Shown: positions 9,149 to 21,014, counted from the first letter of the stretch. The stretch is DNA of 64,000 nucleotides from Meconema thalassinum (GCA_946902985.2 CAMPQE020000052.1:1674001-1738000); one strand, 5' to 3'. Numbers and translations: made by a program. Notes: generated by a model not told the origin, from the letters alone.

Positions 9149-12100
9149 CTAATAGTCGTCAATGCGACTGTTTCCCCAAGCAAGAGTATTAAATGTGTTG
9201 GGTATAATGAATCGTTTGTTGTCTTCATTACTTAAAGCAACTTTGTTCAGCAAATTGGTATGTAGTTGATGATTTTTACTTCTAAATACACACATTTTCT
9301 TATATAATACAAGTGGGTTACTAACTATAGAGTTTTTATAATCACTTATATCTAACTCTTTACTAACAACATTCTTTTTCACTCCTTTTAATTTTTTTAC
9401 TACTACATCATCAATTGCCATATAGCTGTATGTTTTAGATTTTGTGCCTACAAAGGTGTCTATAATAACACCAGCACATTCATCCTTAAATTTCCCAAGA
9501 ACCTTTTTGTTTACTAGAGGTAAATGGTAAATATTATCCTCAGGATAGTCACTTGTATCAAACCTATTTAGCTCAGTTTTGATATCCTCGTAAAAATCAT
9601 TAGTTTTAAACTCATAAATAAAAGAATCTGTGTCTGTGTAGAGTAATTTAGCATTATCAAGATAGTTCTTCTTTACATAATCATAGTGAAATTAATACAT
9701 AGATTCATTTGTATTACAACTAAATCCTCATGATTAATTGAACAGCTATGAAAGTCAGGCTTGCTTATTAAGTTGCTCGCACCATACCTTTTACCATCAT
9801 TCTCCCACTTTGTTATCAGCTTTACATCAACTCGTTTATCAACATTCTCCATAGTCTTTCCAAAAACACTATTATTCATGAGTTTATAAAAATCTTTTTC
9901 AAACGCGTTTGTTGACTGTGTTCTTAAATTATTGTTTAAATCAATATACGGTTTGAGCCATGCTGACTGATAAAATTGCAATACGCGATGAATTTTAGTT
10001 AATTTCAATCCATGCTGTAGACACTGTTTCAAGTTTTGATAATGTATTACATATTTACATTTATCATTTACATTAGCAAATAACATTTTTGTTCGTGATG
10101 CGATGTATGGAGATTTCTTATTCTCAGGACAAAATGGTAAATCATTATGATCATTATGTAACTCGTTAGGGTACTCAAGATTTACCTCTAAAATATATCC
10201 TTTATCATCGTTATCATTAAGAGTGTCAACATGTAAGACATCAATTTCAGGTTGTGTCAGCCAGCGAAAATCTTTCAGTGGTAGATATTGACTCATAGCC
10301 CAACCATATTGGTTATTTGCATCGAGGTAGACAATATACTTTGACTCTTCACAAGGGTTGTAGCTAGGCATGTATTTATTATTCGCTTTAGAATACCGTC
10401 CACTACATTGGCTTAATCCACCTCGAATTGATGATTTTTTAAAATTGATCATGTCTGTATCAGTCATTAATTCTAAATTTACTTTCGTTTTTTTCAACAT
10501 TGAACTGAAACTTAACCCAGGAGCTGTGAAATACTGACAAGGATCAAGGTCATAAGTTTTCGTACAAACATTCCGAAAATTTTCAAACACATCTGCTAAT
10601 AATAACACATCTGTCTTCAAATATATGTCTGAAAATTCTCCTAAAGTTTGAATATGGAACTGTGTCCATACACGTTGTGCATGTAAATATTCCTGATCAC
10701 TGATATGACTTGTGTTTAAGGAACTGTAAAATGCATCTTTCGGTGGTAAAGAACACTCCTCAAGACGTTCCACACAGTTAATATATTCATAAGGGAATAT
10801 GCGCTTTTGACGAATCAAATTAAAATCATCTTCTTTAGGAAAGACACGTTGAATTTCAAGAAACTGATCTGATTTTAAATTACTAGCCAGCTTATCAAGA
10901 CTACTCGACATAAAGCGGAATGAATCTAAATATCGCAGTTTAATGGTTTTTTTATTGCTAATTTTGATGTATTTTGTGAACGATATGTATTGTTCCTTAT
11001 TATTTGCAATAACATCAATTTTCACATCTGAAGCTCCAAATTCTTTAACGATAAAGTAGTTATCGTATTCGCTACCGTTGTGTAGAATGACCGGAATGAA
11101 TTTACTTACTCTATAAATTAAATTACATTCTTGGTGAGCAGCACCACTATATTTTCCTGTTAAATGGTCATGATCGCGAACCCTGTCTGCATATAAACAT
11201 TCACCACATATAAAACAATTAGTTTCAGTTTCAAAATTCATTTGCTCTAATGAAGTTAGTGGCTCCATTGGAATGATCGTATTTAAAATAGAGTATATAC
11301 GGATGGCATCTTTCTCAAGCCTTTCCATAAAAACTTTAGGTGCATCAGGTCCTCTATAGAGCTCAAACTTATTTAAAGAGTCATCGTAACTACATTTAAT
11401 ATAGTATGCAAAGCTAAAAGGTTCATGAATGTGAGTAGTGTTGGTAAAAGTTGGGCTGGATTCGATGAACATGTATTAAATGGTTTTAGCAAAGCCTCGA
11501 AGTCAGCATATATAACAAATGGTACTCGAAGCTGTTTCTCATAATCCTTAAATTTTAGAATGTTATTTTTAGGAGTCGGTAATACCGTACACACATGATT
11601 AAACCCCCATTTTTGATGTTGAGTTAGTTGGTCCTCTTTTCTGAAATATTGCAAACAGCCATCACACAACCACTTTTTAGTCTTATATTTTGATAGCTGA
11701 CTACCAACAAGTCTACTTAAATGTTTTATCCAGCAATAGTGAGCTTTTTCACCTTCGGTTATGCATAGTAAATTTACATGAGCATCCTTTTTTTCCTGAG
11801 TATAATAAAGAGGGTCTACTATAGTCTTATTTTCAATTTCATAACCATTAATACTTACATTGTTCAGCTCTTCAAAACGTTGAATGTCCTTTATCGCCAT
11901 AGGAAATTCCATTTCTTTTAAATCTAACACTGAAGAATAGTGAGGATAAGATGATGTTCTCGCCACAGCCCTCACTGCTGGATAGAGAGCTGAGGTTACA
12001 GCCCACGCAAAACATGCGTCATCATTATTCATAACGTTCACAACAGCTTTCTTACGTTTGATCCATCCTGGCAAATCAATGTATGATGATGCTCGAAGGG

Positions 12101-12990
12101 GATTATATTTATTCATGTTGGGTTCTAAATAAAGTACTTCAACCAATGCCCAGCCTGACTCCCTTTCCTGGAACTCTTCACTCTTCACAATGATAGCACT
12201 TGAAATATTTTGATATATATCACTAATATTAGTTGATTCGCTAACAATTATGTTTTTTGTATTAAAAGATTTGATATCTGTAATTTCACCTTCGCTCAAA
12301 GTTTTTACATAGAGGCCAAAAAGTTCAAAATTCATTTTAATTGTTTTATGCTCTAATAAAACATTACCTACCAAGCCAAACACAGTAGGTTGAACATTTT
12401 TTAAAAATGAGTCAATACTTTGAGTTTTTTTCTTTACTGTAAAGTCTATAACAAGCAATTCGACTTTTAAATGCACTACCAATTTGTTGAACATTTCCAG
12501 AATTTATTTCATGGCAAGTGTTATTTTTATGTTGAATACTGCGTAAATGTCCATGAATGATTGAAGAAGGTATATCAATATTACATATATAACAATGTGT
12601 TATTGAAGGTTCACCATTCTTCTTTCTTTTTGTTGCACGACTATTTTCAAAATCTTGAGAACGTTTACGCTTTTGAGCATCACATTCATTTAAAGGTTCC
12701 GTGCTAGTTAATGGTTTTACAGATTTCAATTCCTGTTGTTCTCCATGCACTTCAACCATGTGGGATTGATATCGCTTTACAGCAGAAAATCCAAGATCGC
12801 AAACTGAACACGAAAATGGTGCTGAACTGACATGCTTTAGATTTACATACCGTCCAAGACTATCCTGTCTGTTAAATGTTGAAGCACAATGACTGCATAC
12901 AAACATTTTCTGATTATGTTTTGTACTTGCATGACGTTGAAGGCTGTCAGGTCTTGAGAACTGTTTCTTACAGTCACCACACTTGAACAT
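9149..12990 (-). pseudogene. C2H2 / OTU-like / EndoVII / family-B DNA polymerase gene, right copy, broken
   Basis: The ATG at 12990 opens C2H2 fingers (to about 12760), then a basic stretch and another CxxC...H motif near 12590. The NNDDACFAW motif lies near 12020 and AHYCWIK near 11730. Exo I YADFEAL is near 11490-11520, the EndoVII-like segment at about 11113-11220, motif A at about 10290-10333, motif B near 9850-9885, and motif C YTDTDS at 9623-9640. Breaks: a frameshift near 12430, a frameshift near 11450, and a deletion of about 70 bp near 9690 relative to the left copy, which shifts frame before motif C. The stretch 11472-9673 is one continuous open frame of 599 codons. This copy is better kept than the left one but not functional as read. 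Confidence 0.87.
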
Positions 12991-13011
12991 AATGATTACT
13001 TTCCAAGTAAT

Positions 13012-13762
13012 CTATAAATGAAAGAAATCATAAATGTTAATAAAAAATAAAACAAGGTACAATATAAATAGTTTAATTATATTCCAGTCAATGGTTATAG
13101 CAGGGTATTTAAATCAATCTGTGAACTCCTAGCAAGTCTAACTTCATGTAGTTCTAACTGGGGGTTACTATATACCACTGTCACTGACACCTAGCGGTGA
13201 ATATTGGAACTTGATAGAGTGGTAGAAACCAGCGGTCACCAGTTAAGTGAGCTAAGTGTGACGTCATAGCCAGTCTTAAAACAAGTTTAAACTTGTAAAA
13301 CATGTCACGTGATAAGGTTAAGTTAGGTAAAGATAGGTTATGTTAGGTGAACTGAAGTTAAGTCTTTAAATATTCCCTCTGTCACTGACACCTAGCAATG
13401 AACATTCAGACTTAATAGAGTGGTAATCAAAATCTAACCTACAAAATTTGCTTTACACACCATGGTCAAGTAGTTCCAACTTTTGACTGCCAAATATACC
13501 ATTTTTACTAACATGTAGTGTTGAACATTGGAAAATATCACTCTAACTGTTTAAAATTTATTAGAGGGGCACTTACCTTTTTATAATTGATCAACAGCTG
13601 ACACTGAATTAACAGATTGTAGGACTCTAGTAACCTACAGGTACCCAATTATCTGTAAACAAATCAATCAATCAATCAATCAATAAATAAATACATTCCA
13701 ATCAATAACTTCACTATCAATTAGTAATAAAAGACTACAATCCATTAATAATAAGTACTTAC
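13012..13762 (-). other. Spliced 5' leader of the right polymerase gene (two putative introns)
   Basis: Mirror of the left leader. Intron 1 is 13762-13653, the leader exon 13652-13577 (again exactly 76 nt), intron 2 13576-13012, and the ATG lies at 12990. Donors GTAAGTA and GTAAGTG and acceptors TTTACAG and TTTATAG are all kept. Intron 2 is 565 bp here against 747 bp on the left; two missing 90-bp repeats explain almost all of the difference. Confidence 0.55.
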
Positions 13763-13784
13763 CATGCAAAATAATTTAATGATT

Positions 13785-14496
13785 TTCTACCTAAAAGCCT
13801 TTATTTCAACTCTTGAGCAATAATAGAGCACTGTTCACTCAAAGCGAGTAATAAAGGCTGAGAGTAGGGAAATATATGACACCTCTCTTATATAAACTCT
13901 CATCGCTCGTGTCAGCAGTTTTTTGCAGATCATTGCAATTCCTTTCCCAATACAGCTGAGAGTCCAAGGTACACTAGGAACACCTGTGTGGTATCCAATG
14001 ACTGCTGACTTTACATGATCATCACCCATTGTCTTGATCAACACCTGAGGTTTCAAATTACTGCAGCGTCAGTCATAGCAACCGCAGTGTGCGCTCTCTG
14101 GCATGTCAGCAACATGACACCGGAAGGAACACCTGAGTAATATCCAATAACTGCTAACTTTGCATGATCATCACCCATTGTCTTCATGAACACTTGCGGT
14201 TTCAAATTACTGCAGTGTTAGTCATAGCAACAGATCTGCGCGCTCTCTGCCATGTCTGTAATATGACACATAAAATATAACAAGACGTCTTACTGCACGT
14301 GCCATTTCCACAGTTTTAACATATTAAGAACATGTATTATTCTCCTTCAACTACAAATGACTCGTTAGAACACATCCATCCACAAAGTTAGATCCCTTGT
14401 ATGTTCACATGTATTTCATCACTTTCCTTTCATATCGTTATTCCATTATAGTAGTGGTGAACAACGTCAGTTCAACACACACACAAATGTAGTTAG
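13785..14496. repeat. Right flank of the palindrome with a 149-bp direct duplication
   Basis: 13981-14129 and 14130-14278 are diverged direct copies, sharing CATGATCATCACCCATTGTC and GTTTCAAATTACTGCAG. A short inverted repeat AAGCCTTTATT / AATAAAGGCT lies at about 13796 and 13851. No gene seen. Confidence 0.75.
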
Positions 14497-15010
14497 GCCC
14501 TTTGACATAATTTATATAAATGCATGGGCTAGTCCGTAGGGACCAGGCCAAAGGGACCCGTCCAAAGGGATCAGTCCAAAGGGACAAGGACTCGTCCACA
14601 GCTTCCTGTCAACAAGGACCTGTCCACAAGGACCTGTCAACAATAACCCAACCACAGGGATCCACTCCCCCACCCTCTTACAAAAGGCCTGAGTGGGCAT
14701 GCATAAAGAACAAAAAAAAAACAAGCATGTTAATTCATAGTGGCTATGCACCGAACACATGCACTTTATGTAGAACAACGTTTATATCCATATCGGCATT
14801 CAAACTCACACATGTTGCAATTGGAATGAGAGATTCTCTAGAAAATTACAATATCACCCCCTAGTAGGGTAGATTTTATTTTTGGGGTTGAAATATGTTG
14901 TCCATTGGAAAGGGGGTGTTAGCCCGAGTTCAATGACACCTCGTACAAGTCTCTAGCCTGATTGGTTCGCGAGATATTGCCATTTTAGTATTCCAGCGGT
15001 GGAGCGGTGG
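14497..15010. repeat. Dispersed repeat related to the palindrome centre
   Basis: CCCTTTGACATAATTT, AAATGCATGGGC, AGGGATCAGTCCAAA and repeated GGACC(C/T)GTC units match the loop and inner arm around 7400-7510. GGTTCGCGAGATATT near 14965 and GGGGGTGTTAGC near 14912 match other inner-arm blocks in a different order. The end has a GCGGTGGAG triplication at about 14996-15020. No coding frame is credible here. Confidence 0.65.
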
Positions 15011-15179
15011 AGCGGTGGCGGTGGTATTAGAACCCCTGCAAATACACTACTAATGAAAAGTCCGTTTCCATGGAAACTGAACCTCAAGGTATGACATCTG
15101 ATTTTCTATATATCCCTGTAGGAGGCAATGCCAATCCATTTATTTTCTCTTTCAAGATATACATAAACACAATAAGAAC

Positions 15180-15470
15180 AGGGTAGCGCGCCTGCCTCTC
15201 TTCCGGAGACCCCGGGTTCGATTCCCGGCTCCGTCAGAGATGTTAGACACTGCCGTGAGGGCTGCAACGGGGTGCACTCAGCTTCGGGAGGACAATTGAG
15301 TAGCTGTCTGATAGTGAGGCAGCGCCCCGGTAACGAATAACAAGATTAACGGCCGAGGGGACACGATTAAATGACCACGCGTGACAAAAATATCTGCAGG
15401 CCAAATGGCAGGGAAGCGGTTGCATGATAGGCCCTTTGCCATTCATGGGCAGTAGTGTCAGGGGTAAAAA
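15180..15470 (+). mobile_element. tRNA-derived SINE, family A
   Basis: The head has a tRNA-like A box (GGTAGCGCGCCTG) and a perfect B box (GGGTTCGATTCC), so it would use RNA polymerase III. The body contains GGGGTGCACTCAGC, GAGGCAGCGCCCCGG and GATATT-like tail elements. The body recurs at 48155-48350. This is not a tRNA gene: there is no intact cloverleaf, and the unit continues for more than 200 bp. Confidence 0.8.
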
Positions 15471-16030
15471 AATAGGGAAAGCGCCTTCTAATACCATCTT
15501 TAGTTTTTTAAACACTACAGTAACGGCTACTAAATAAAGGTATCGATATAGCTAAGTTCAATTCCATAAACACTGGGCTCACAAATCCAGTATAGTTAAG
15601 TACAAATATCAGTCTGGTCGTTATTCCAGTAACAATTAAGCTCTGTGGCGGCTATTGCCGTTTCCGTAACACTTAAGGCATCCCGCCGTCACATACCTCA
15701 ATGTGTACGTACAAAATTGTGAACCAGTCTATTTTACTGAAAATAATTTCTACAAGCGAGTATCCATTCCGGCATAAACCACACTCACTACCTTTTCCAA
15801 AATATACACAAGACATGATTTTTAGAGCACTCTTCAGAATGTTGAGGTACAGAGATATACCACATGGAAAGATACAATAAAATGTTGGCAAATCTGAGTT
15901 CAAGGAACTGCTGTTCAGAATAGGGTTTCGGTACAGGTTATGCGGCCCATGTTCGTAGCATGGAATGTTTTCCTTTAACAATTCATCTACACCATGTGCG
16001 AGGGCAACGCATTTCAAAGATTTCTAAAAA
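15471..16030. other. Unassigned stretch
   Basis: No recognisable gene. A 114-codon open frame on the minus strand (15673-16017) has no domain I know. The sequence AAACGGCAATAGCCGCC (minus strand, near 15650) is locally GC-rich and may belong to a further repeat. Confidence 0.4.
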
Positions 16031-16860
16031 CACAATAATCAGGAAATTGGAGAAAAATTTGAAGTGGGAGCGAAGATTCAAGGAGAAATAATTTCATATT
16101 TGAGATTTGCTGACGACATCGTCATCTTGGATGATACGCCAGAGGATTTGAACGAGTTTTTGAATGGTATGGACTCCATCTTGAGGAAAGAATTCATGAT
16201 GAAAATCAATAAATGTAAAACAAAATTATTGAAATACAGCCGAAATAAATCAGAAACTTCTATGGACATCAAATTGGCAGGTGAAACGCTCCCGGAAGTA
16301 GGAGACTTCTGTTACTTAGGAAGCAAAATAACCAGTGATGGACGAAGCAAAGAGAATATAAAAAGCAGGTTGGCTTAGGCAAGGAAAGAATTTCTACAGA
16401 AAAGGAATCTGTTGACAACGAATATACATTTAGGTATTAGGAAGTTATTTTTGAAAGCTTTTGTCTGGAGCTTGATACTATAATGAAATGAAACTTGGAC
16501 TAATGGTGCTGCAGAAAAGAGGACAACTGAAGCGTTTGAAATGTGGTGCTACAGGAGATTGATGAAGATCAGATGGGTAGATAGGGTAACAAATGAAGAG
16601 CTATTAAGATGAGTGGGAGAGGAGAGATGTTTCTGGTGACTGCTAATGAAGAGAAGAGATAGGTTGGTACGACACATTAAGATACCCAGGAATAGCAAGC
16701 TTAGTTATGGATGGGAGGGTCAAAGACAAGAACTGTAGGGGTAGACCAGGGTTAAACATATTGCCTCGAATGTAGGGTGTGGTATCTATGTAGAGATGAA
16801 ACGATTAGCTCAGGAGAGGGAGGCGTGGAGTGCTGCATCAAACCAGTCAAAAACTGAAGA
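16031..16860 (+). mobile_element. Non-LTR retrotransposon fragment (family 1), reverse transcriptase and 3' part
   Basis: A 104-codon frame (16064-16378) has the reverse transcriptase motif FADDIVIL near 16105, followed by a YLGSKITSDGR segment near 16313-16345. After the stop at 16376 the similarity continues out of frame: KRTTEAFEMWC, then R.KIRWVDRVTNEE, then a 3' end with CTGCATCAAACCAGTCAA. Shared 3' parts occur at 22600-22935 and 48355-48870. The type is RTE-like or a related clade. It is 5'-truncated and dead. Confidence 0.8.
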
Positions 16861-17869
16861 CTCAAACAATATCAATAGGGAATTTTAATTACTTAGGCAT
16901 GTGCGGCATGTGAGAATTTCAATCCCTGGGATGTAACACTGGAAGAGACTGCATAATGTACATCAGCGGCCAAGGTGAGAGATATATTACTGTAGGTCTG
17001 TTAATAGCGACATGTTGTCGTTCGAATCATCAATAAGTGTGGCAATATTACACCCAGAATATCTTAAGGAAAAATACTTTTAATTCCCCATATTTCGATT
17101 GATTTGCCATTCAAGTGTGCAAGAGTGCAGTTCCCTCTTCAAGCAATATTCAAAATTTCTATTAACAAAGTGCAATGAGACGCACTTAAGAGCAGCAGGT
17201 ATGCATTTTTCCCATGGGCAACTGCATGTGGCGTGCTCGCGAGTATCCGGACAAAAAAAAATCGTTATGTCTCAGCAGAAGATGGCAAAACCAAAAAGTA
17301 ATTCTAAAATGTGTTCACATAATGTAACATCGTACCCTGCAGACTTTCAAAACTCTATAAAATTCCCACTTTGCTGCTCATGTTAATTTACTGGATGTAT
17401 CAGAATTAGAATGGACCCACCTGTAGCCGAGATTGCTGTAATAGAATACATCGTCCCCATTGTCTTGATCGCGAGCGAAGCCGCGGGTACCTGCTAGTAT
17501 GAAAATAAACATGGAATTAAGTAACGTACAAAATTGTCAGTTTTCAGGACACATTTGTGTTTCCTGTGTGTCTTGGTGCCGCACCTGCGTGGCCTAAATG
17601 TTCAGATTGTGTGGTCTGATTTACCAAGTTTGTAGTTGATTGAGAGCAAACAGAACAGTGTTGCTGTTATCTTAGGTGAAGCATGAACTATAGAGTACAG
17701 GGTATTCAAAAGATTGTGAAACCAATTTCTTTGTTATTACGTTAGAAGCCATTTTTCAGTGTTACCTTAGTAGGCTAAATAAAATTTAAATGTTTTTCAA
17801 TTGTTCAACACGATTTTCCAATTGCCAATTACAATTTACATTTTTAATTATTATTGATTTAAGCCCACT
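16861..17869. other. Unassigned stretch with a short dispersed motif
   Basis: No gene recognised. GCGAAGCCGCGGGTACCTG at about 17477 followed by CTAGTATGAAAATAAAC resembles the end of a dispersed insect repeat, but I cannot name it. The open frame at 17099-17386 has no known domain. Confidence 0.4.
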
Positions 17870-18875
17870 ACGGAGCGCTTATGTCCAGTTCTTCTTCGAT
17901 ACACTTTTCCGTTCCCAATATGTCTTGAGCCCTGCTGATAATTTCTCCTTTCTCTCCTGTGAAAGGGGCTTCCGACATTTAGGGACTCTAGGTGGTGGGG
18001 TCCAAGATTCTACCATAGCACAAAATTTAGAATGATCTTCAACATCAAGTTCAGCAATTCCAGCCGAATCTAAGTCCTTTAGTACTTCATTTGCCACAGG
18101 CTTCCACTCTTGTAGCTTTTAACCAAGGAGAAGATCTTCTAGGTAAGCCTGTTGCTGTTCATTCGTTGTAGGTGCCCATAGAACGTTAGCCTCCTAAGTC
18201 GCATACTGGTATTGGCTGATTCTAACTGTCGATACAGAATTAGATTTCAAACGGTAGGTTCCAACTGGGAACAATCTTTGGCCATGGATTTTCCTGAGGA
18301 TACGTCTTTCGGCTATCTCCAGGTCTGTAGTGACAGATCTTGGCATTCTTCTAAATGCATTTCTTGTTGTACAAATTGCGGGATAGTTGGTATGCTGCAT
18401 TGAGTTTGGTACGCCATGCTAAGATGGAGGTACCATCTCTACCATTGGGGTGGACCCATTCACCAAGATAACGAAAGCGATTGACTCTTCCAATCGTTCC
18501 ATGTATGGTCGTCAAAGTGGTGTTTCCGGAGTGCCAATTCTCAAAGTACTTGGTCATATCGTAAGATATCTGTAATCCAGACTTCACCGCTATCTCGTGC
18601 AAGGCTTGGACAGCTATGCCAGCATCCTTAGAGTTAATGGATAAGATTGCAACGTCATCTGCGAAGGCAAGGCACCTGATCTCGATTCTCTTCACACGCC
18701 GTATGGTCTTTCTCAACAGTTTCCGCAACACAATGAAATTCTCCCAATCAAAAAAAATAATTAAAATGTGTATGCAAGAAAAGAAAAATCTCTTCTCATC
18801 GAACTTCTGCTCTTGTACCAACAGGTGTGTGATGCTCAGCAGTTCATGATGCTGCAGTATGAATGACCTCAACTC
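17870..18875 (-). mobile_element. Non-LTR retrotransposon fragment (family 2), reverse transcriptase to C-terminus
   Basis: Read on the minus strand: LAFADDVAIL of the reverse transcriptase catalytic site near 18660, FRYLGEWVHPNG near 18450, then a RLTFYGHLQRMN segment near 18180, AYLEDLLLG near 18145, and a C-terminal LKTYWERK near 17910. The frame is broken (stops near 18350, 18190 and 18120). The element is 5'-truncated and differs from family 1 in its catalytic context and tail. Confidence 0.78.
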
Positions 18876-19008
18876 TTAAGCAGCATTTGACGAGAATGTT
18901 CCATGCAAGGCAGCCAAACAGCTGATAGGTTAGTATTTGAAGATGTTTGAATTCTTCCATTAATGTGAAATGTCATTGGCAATAGTACTAAAGAAATAAG
19001 GTTGACAG

Positions 19009-19521
19009 GTGATTCTGGCTACCCCAACGAGGCATGGCTGACGACCCCAATTTTAAATGCTGCAGAAGGTTCGCCTGAGGAGTGTTTTAATGCTGCTCAC
19101 CGTTCTGCCAGGAACGTTGCTGAGCGATGCATTGGACGTTTGAAACAAAGTTTTCGGTGTCTTCTCGAGCAGCGGGTATTGCAATATGCGCCTGATATGG
19201 CGGGGAGAATGGTGAATACCTGGGCAGTTCTTCACATTTTGTTGTAGTTGGTGTAACCAGAGAGGACAGCGGTGATGATTGGGAGGAGCAGGAGGAACAA
19301 TACGGAGAAGAGGATGAAGCATATCGAGGTACATTTCATCCTGTTGTTTCTCTTCACAGCTTTCAAGATACAACTCTGGTTATTAAAGGAATTGCCTGTC
19401 TTAAAATTAAATTTCTATAATAATGTAATTAATCGTAATATCCTTTTGACCTGCAGCAAATGATGTTCTAATGGGAGGAAGGCACATCAGGCAAAGTATT
19501 GTAAGGAATTACTTCACATGA
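19009..19521 (+). pseudogene. Harbinger (HARBI1-like) transposase remnant, last two exons
   Basis: The first block starts with GDSGYPNEAWLTTP, the second catalytic Asp region of PIF/Harbinger transposases. The conserved AERCIGRLKQSFRCL follows, with the catalytic Glu. The frame breaks near 19237, then continues as an acidic stretch to a donor CGAG/GTACAT at 19328. An acceptor GACCTGCAG at 19456 leads to a C-terminal NDVLMGGRHIRQSIVRNYF and a stop at 19521. The join is in phase. A weak acceptor (GGTTGACAG) precedes the first block. The N-terminal part is missing here. Confidence 0.7.
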
Positions 19522-19789
19522 GAAAGGTATTTTTTGAAATCTCATTGATAATAAGATGCTCACACACGTTATTTGCTTTCCATTATATATTTTCAACTAG
19601 CTATTTTGTAATTGAATGTCTTTAAGCAGCTTTCATAATAACACAATCCTTCTTTCGCATACCGTACCTGTTTTTGTGAAGAGTTGTCTAATTTGAACAT
19701 TTACACAGAACAAGTTCCTGAATTGAACGGTAACTGTCAGTTGGTCAACACGAATTCTATCATTATTTTCACCATCTTCAGTATGGGGT
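19522..19789. other. Unassigned AT-rich spacer
   Basis: No gene, repeat or regulatory signal recognised. Confidence 0.4.
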
Positions 19790-20165
19790 GTGATGGCGCA
19801 GTGGTCAAGCTGCTTGCCTATAACCAAGGCGACTGGCTGCGTTGCTCAGCGGTAATCTTCTCTCCTGCTGTCCCCAAGGTTGCAGGATCGAATCCTGGCG
19901 CAATGAGCTGGCATTTGAGGGTGCGCAAATGCGAGGGAGGCGTGTCAGTTGATCTACTGGCTCGTTAAAGATCGCCTTCGGAGTAAAATTCCGGAACCCC
20001 AACATCTCTAAAATCCACAGTTGTTAAAAGGGACGTATGAACTTTCACTGTCACCAGGTTCGATTCCTGGTCAATGCATTTGAGATGTTCGAAGTGGTTC
20101 GGAATCCATGTTAAAATGTAGGCCCCGTGGCTCTTGGTCCTGAGATTAACGGTCTCTTAAAACTA
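19790..20165 (+). mobile_element. tRNA-derived SINE copies, family B (two partial units)
   Basis: Unit one has GATGGCGCAGTGGTCAAGC at about 19792, a tRNA-like A-box region, and GTTGCAGGATCGAATCCTGG at about 19879 (B box). Unit two (about 20050-20165) starts with GGTTCGATTCCTGGTCAATG and has a tail with GTTCGAAGTGGTTCGGAATC and CCCCGTGGCTC. Related minus-strand copies lie at 46090-46215 and 46860-47050. Confidence 0.75.
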
Positions 20166-21010
20166 CAAACTTTCTTCCTTTTATCTTCAATATGATGAGT
20201 TCATGAGTGCAAATTATGCTACATCTTGTAACTCTTAAAGAAAAATACATCAGCTAATATTTACCCACACACAAATCATCCTGAACTTTCACTCTCATGG
20301 TATTGGAATTACTGTCCTGCTGAGGTAAATAGGGCTGAATGCATGCCCCTGGGTAATGTACAGAATATACTATAAGTTGGACTCATGACCGGCAGGGTAA
20401 ATTTGCATGAGATTGAAGGGGAGAATAATTATAAAATTCATTCCTTCAAAATGCTACCAACACAACGTAGCAATCCTGTTTAATAGATGGTATCATTACA
20501 TCTCTTTTTGGCGTGATTTCCACAACGAGGAATTGAACCATATTTTGTGAACACAAGACGAGAGTCGAAGTGAAATTTACGTGGTATTTTATGTATCAAA
20601 CTAAAGGGAAATATAGGCTATCATGGTTGAAGACTTTGACATGGATAATATCGTTTGAGGTGGCCACTGTAACTAGTGCACGTGCATCGCGTGGTTTCCA
20701 CGTTGCAGTTGTGGCTGAACCAGTAAAGTACCTGCCGGCCACGGTGGGTGAGTACGGGTATAATGGTACTTTGAATCCAGACGTAGGTATACTTGCTTGC
20801 TTGACAGCGTGTGCCCTATTTTAGTGGGGATGTAATATTGAGCCACGCCCACTAAGTCAAATGTCCATATTTATTAACTTACGATATATTCCTGTGAAGA
20901 GTGAGTTGAATTTTGCTGATGTATAAAGAGAATACGATCCAATCAGCAGGTTATGTCACTTGACCTGTAATGGCAGAAAGTTAAAAAAACCTGACATATA
21001 TATATTAACA
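20166..21010. other. Unassigned stretch
   Basis: No recognisable gene. The 84-codon frame at 20570-20824 has no known domain. Confidence 0.4.
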
Positions 21011-21014
21011 TAAC

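Larger units (their letters stand above)
875..13784. mobile_element. Giant palindromic element with two inward-facing family-B DNA polymerase genes
   Basis: Bases 875-7407 reappear reverse-complemented at 7462-13784. Polymerase genes, 5' leader introns, 3' regions, a small open frame and a 12-bp minisatellite are all mirrored. The unmatched centre is about 54 nt. The arms differ by scattered substitutions and small indels, and the left arm is about 210 bp longer, mostly from two extra 90-bp repeats. The polymerase belongs to the protein-primed-type family B typical of Polinton/Maverick-like and related elements. I found no integrase, packaging ATPase or capsid gene. No clean target duplication is visible: TTAA occurs near both tips, but the palindrome extends past it. 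Confidence 0.85.
7462..13784 (-). repeat. Right arm of the palindrome
   Basis: This is the inverted partner of 875-7407. It begins GGACCCGCCC and ends AATTTAATGATT. Its polymerase reading frame is less damaged than the left one but lacks a stretch of about 70 bp near 9690. Confidence 0.9.

Noticed and set aside
875..13784. A complete Polinton/Maverick with integrase, ATPase and capsid genes
   Set aside because: I looked for these on both strands and found only the polymerase gene, its leader and non-coding DNA.
14512..14864. Overlapping small frames on both strands
   Set aside because: Produced by the GGACC(C/T)GTC repeat; no domain and no start context.
15181..15240. A tRNA gene with A and B boxes
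   Set aside because: No complete cloverleaf, and the sequence continues into a body shared with another locus. It is a SINE head.
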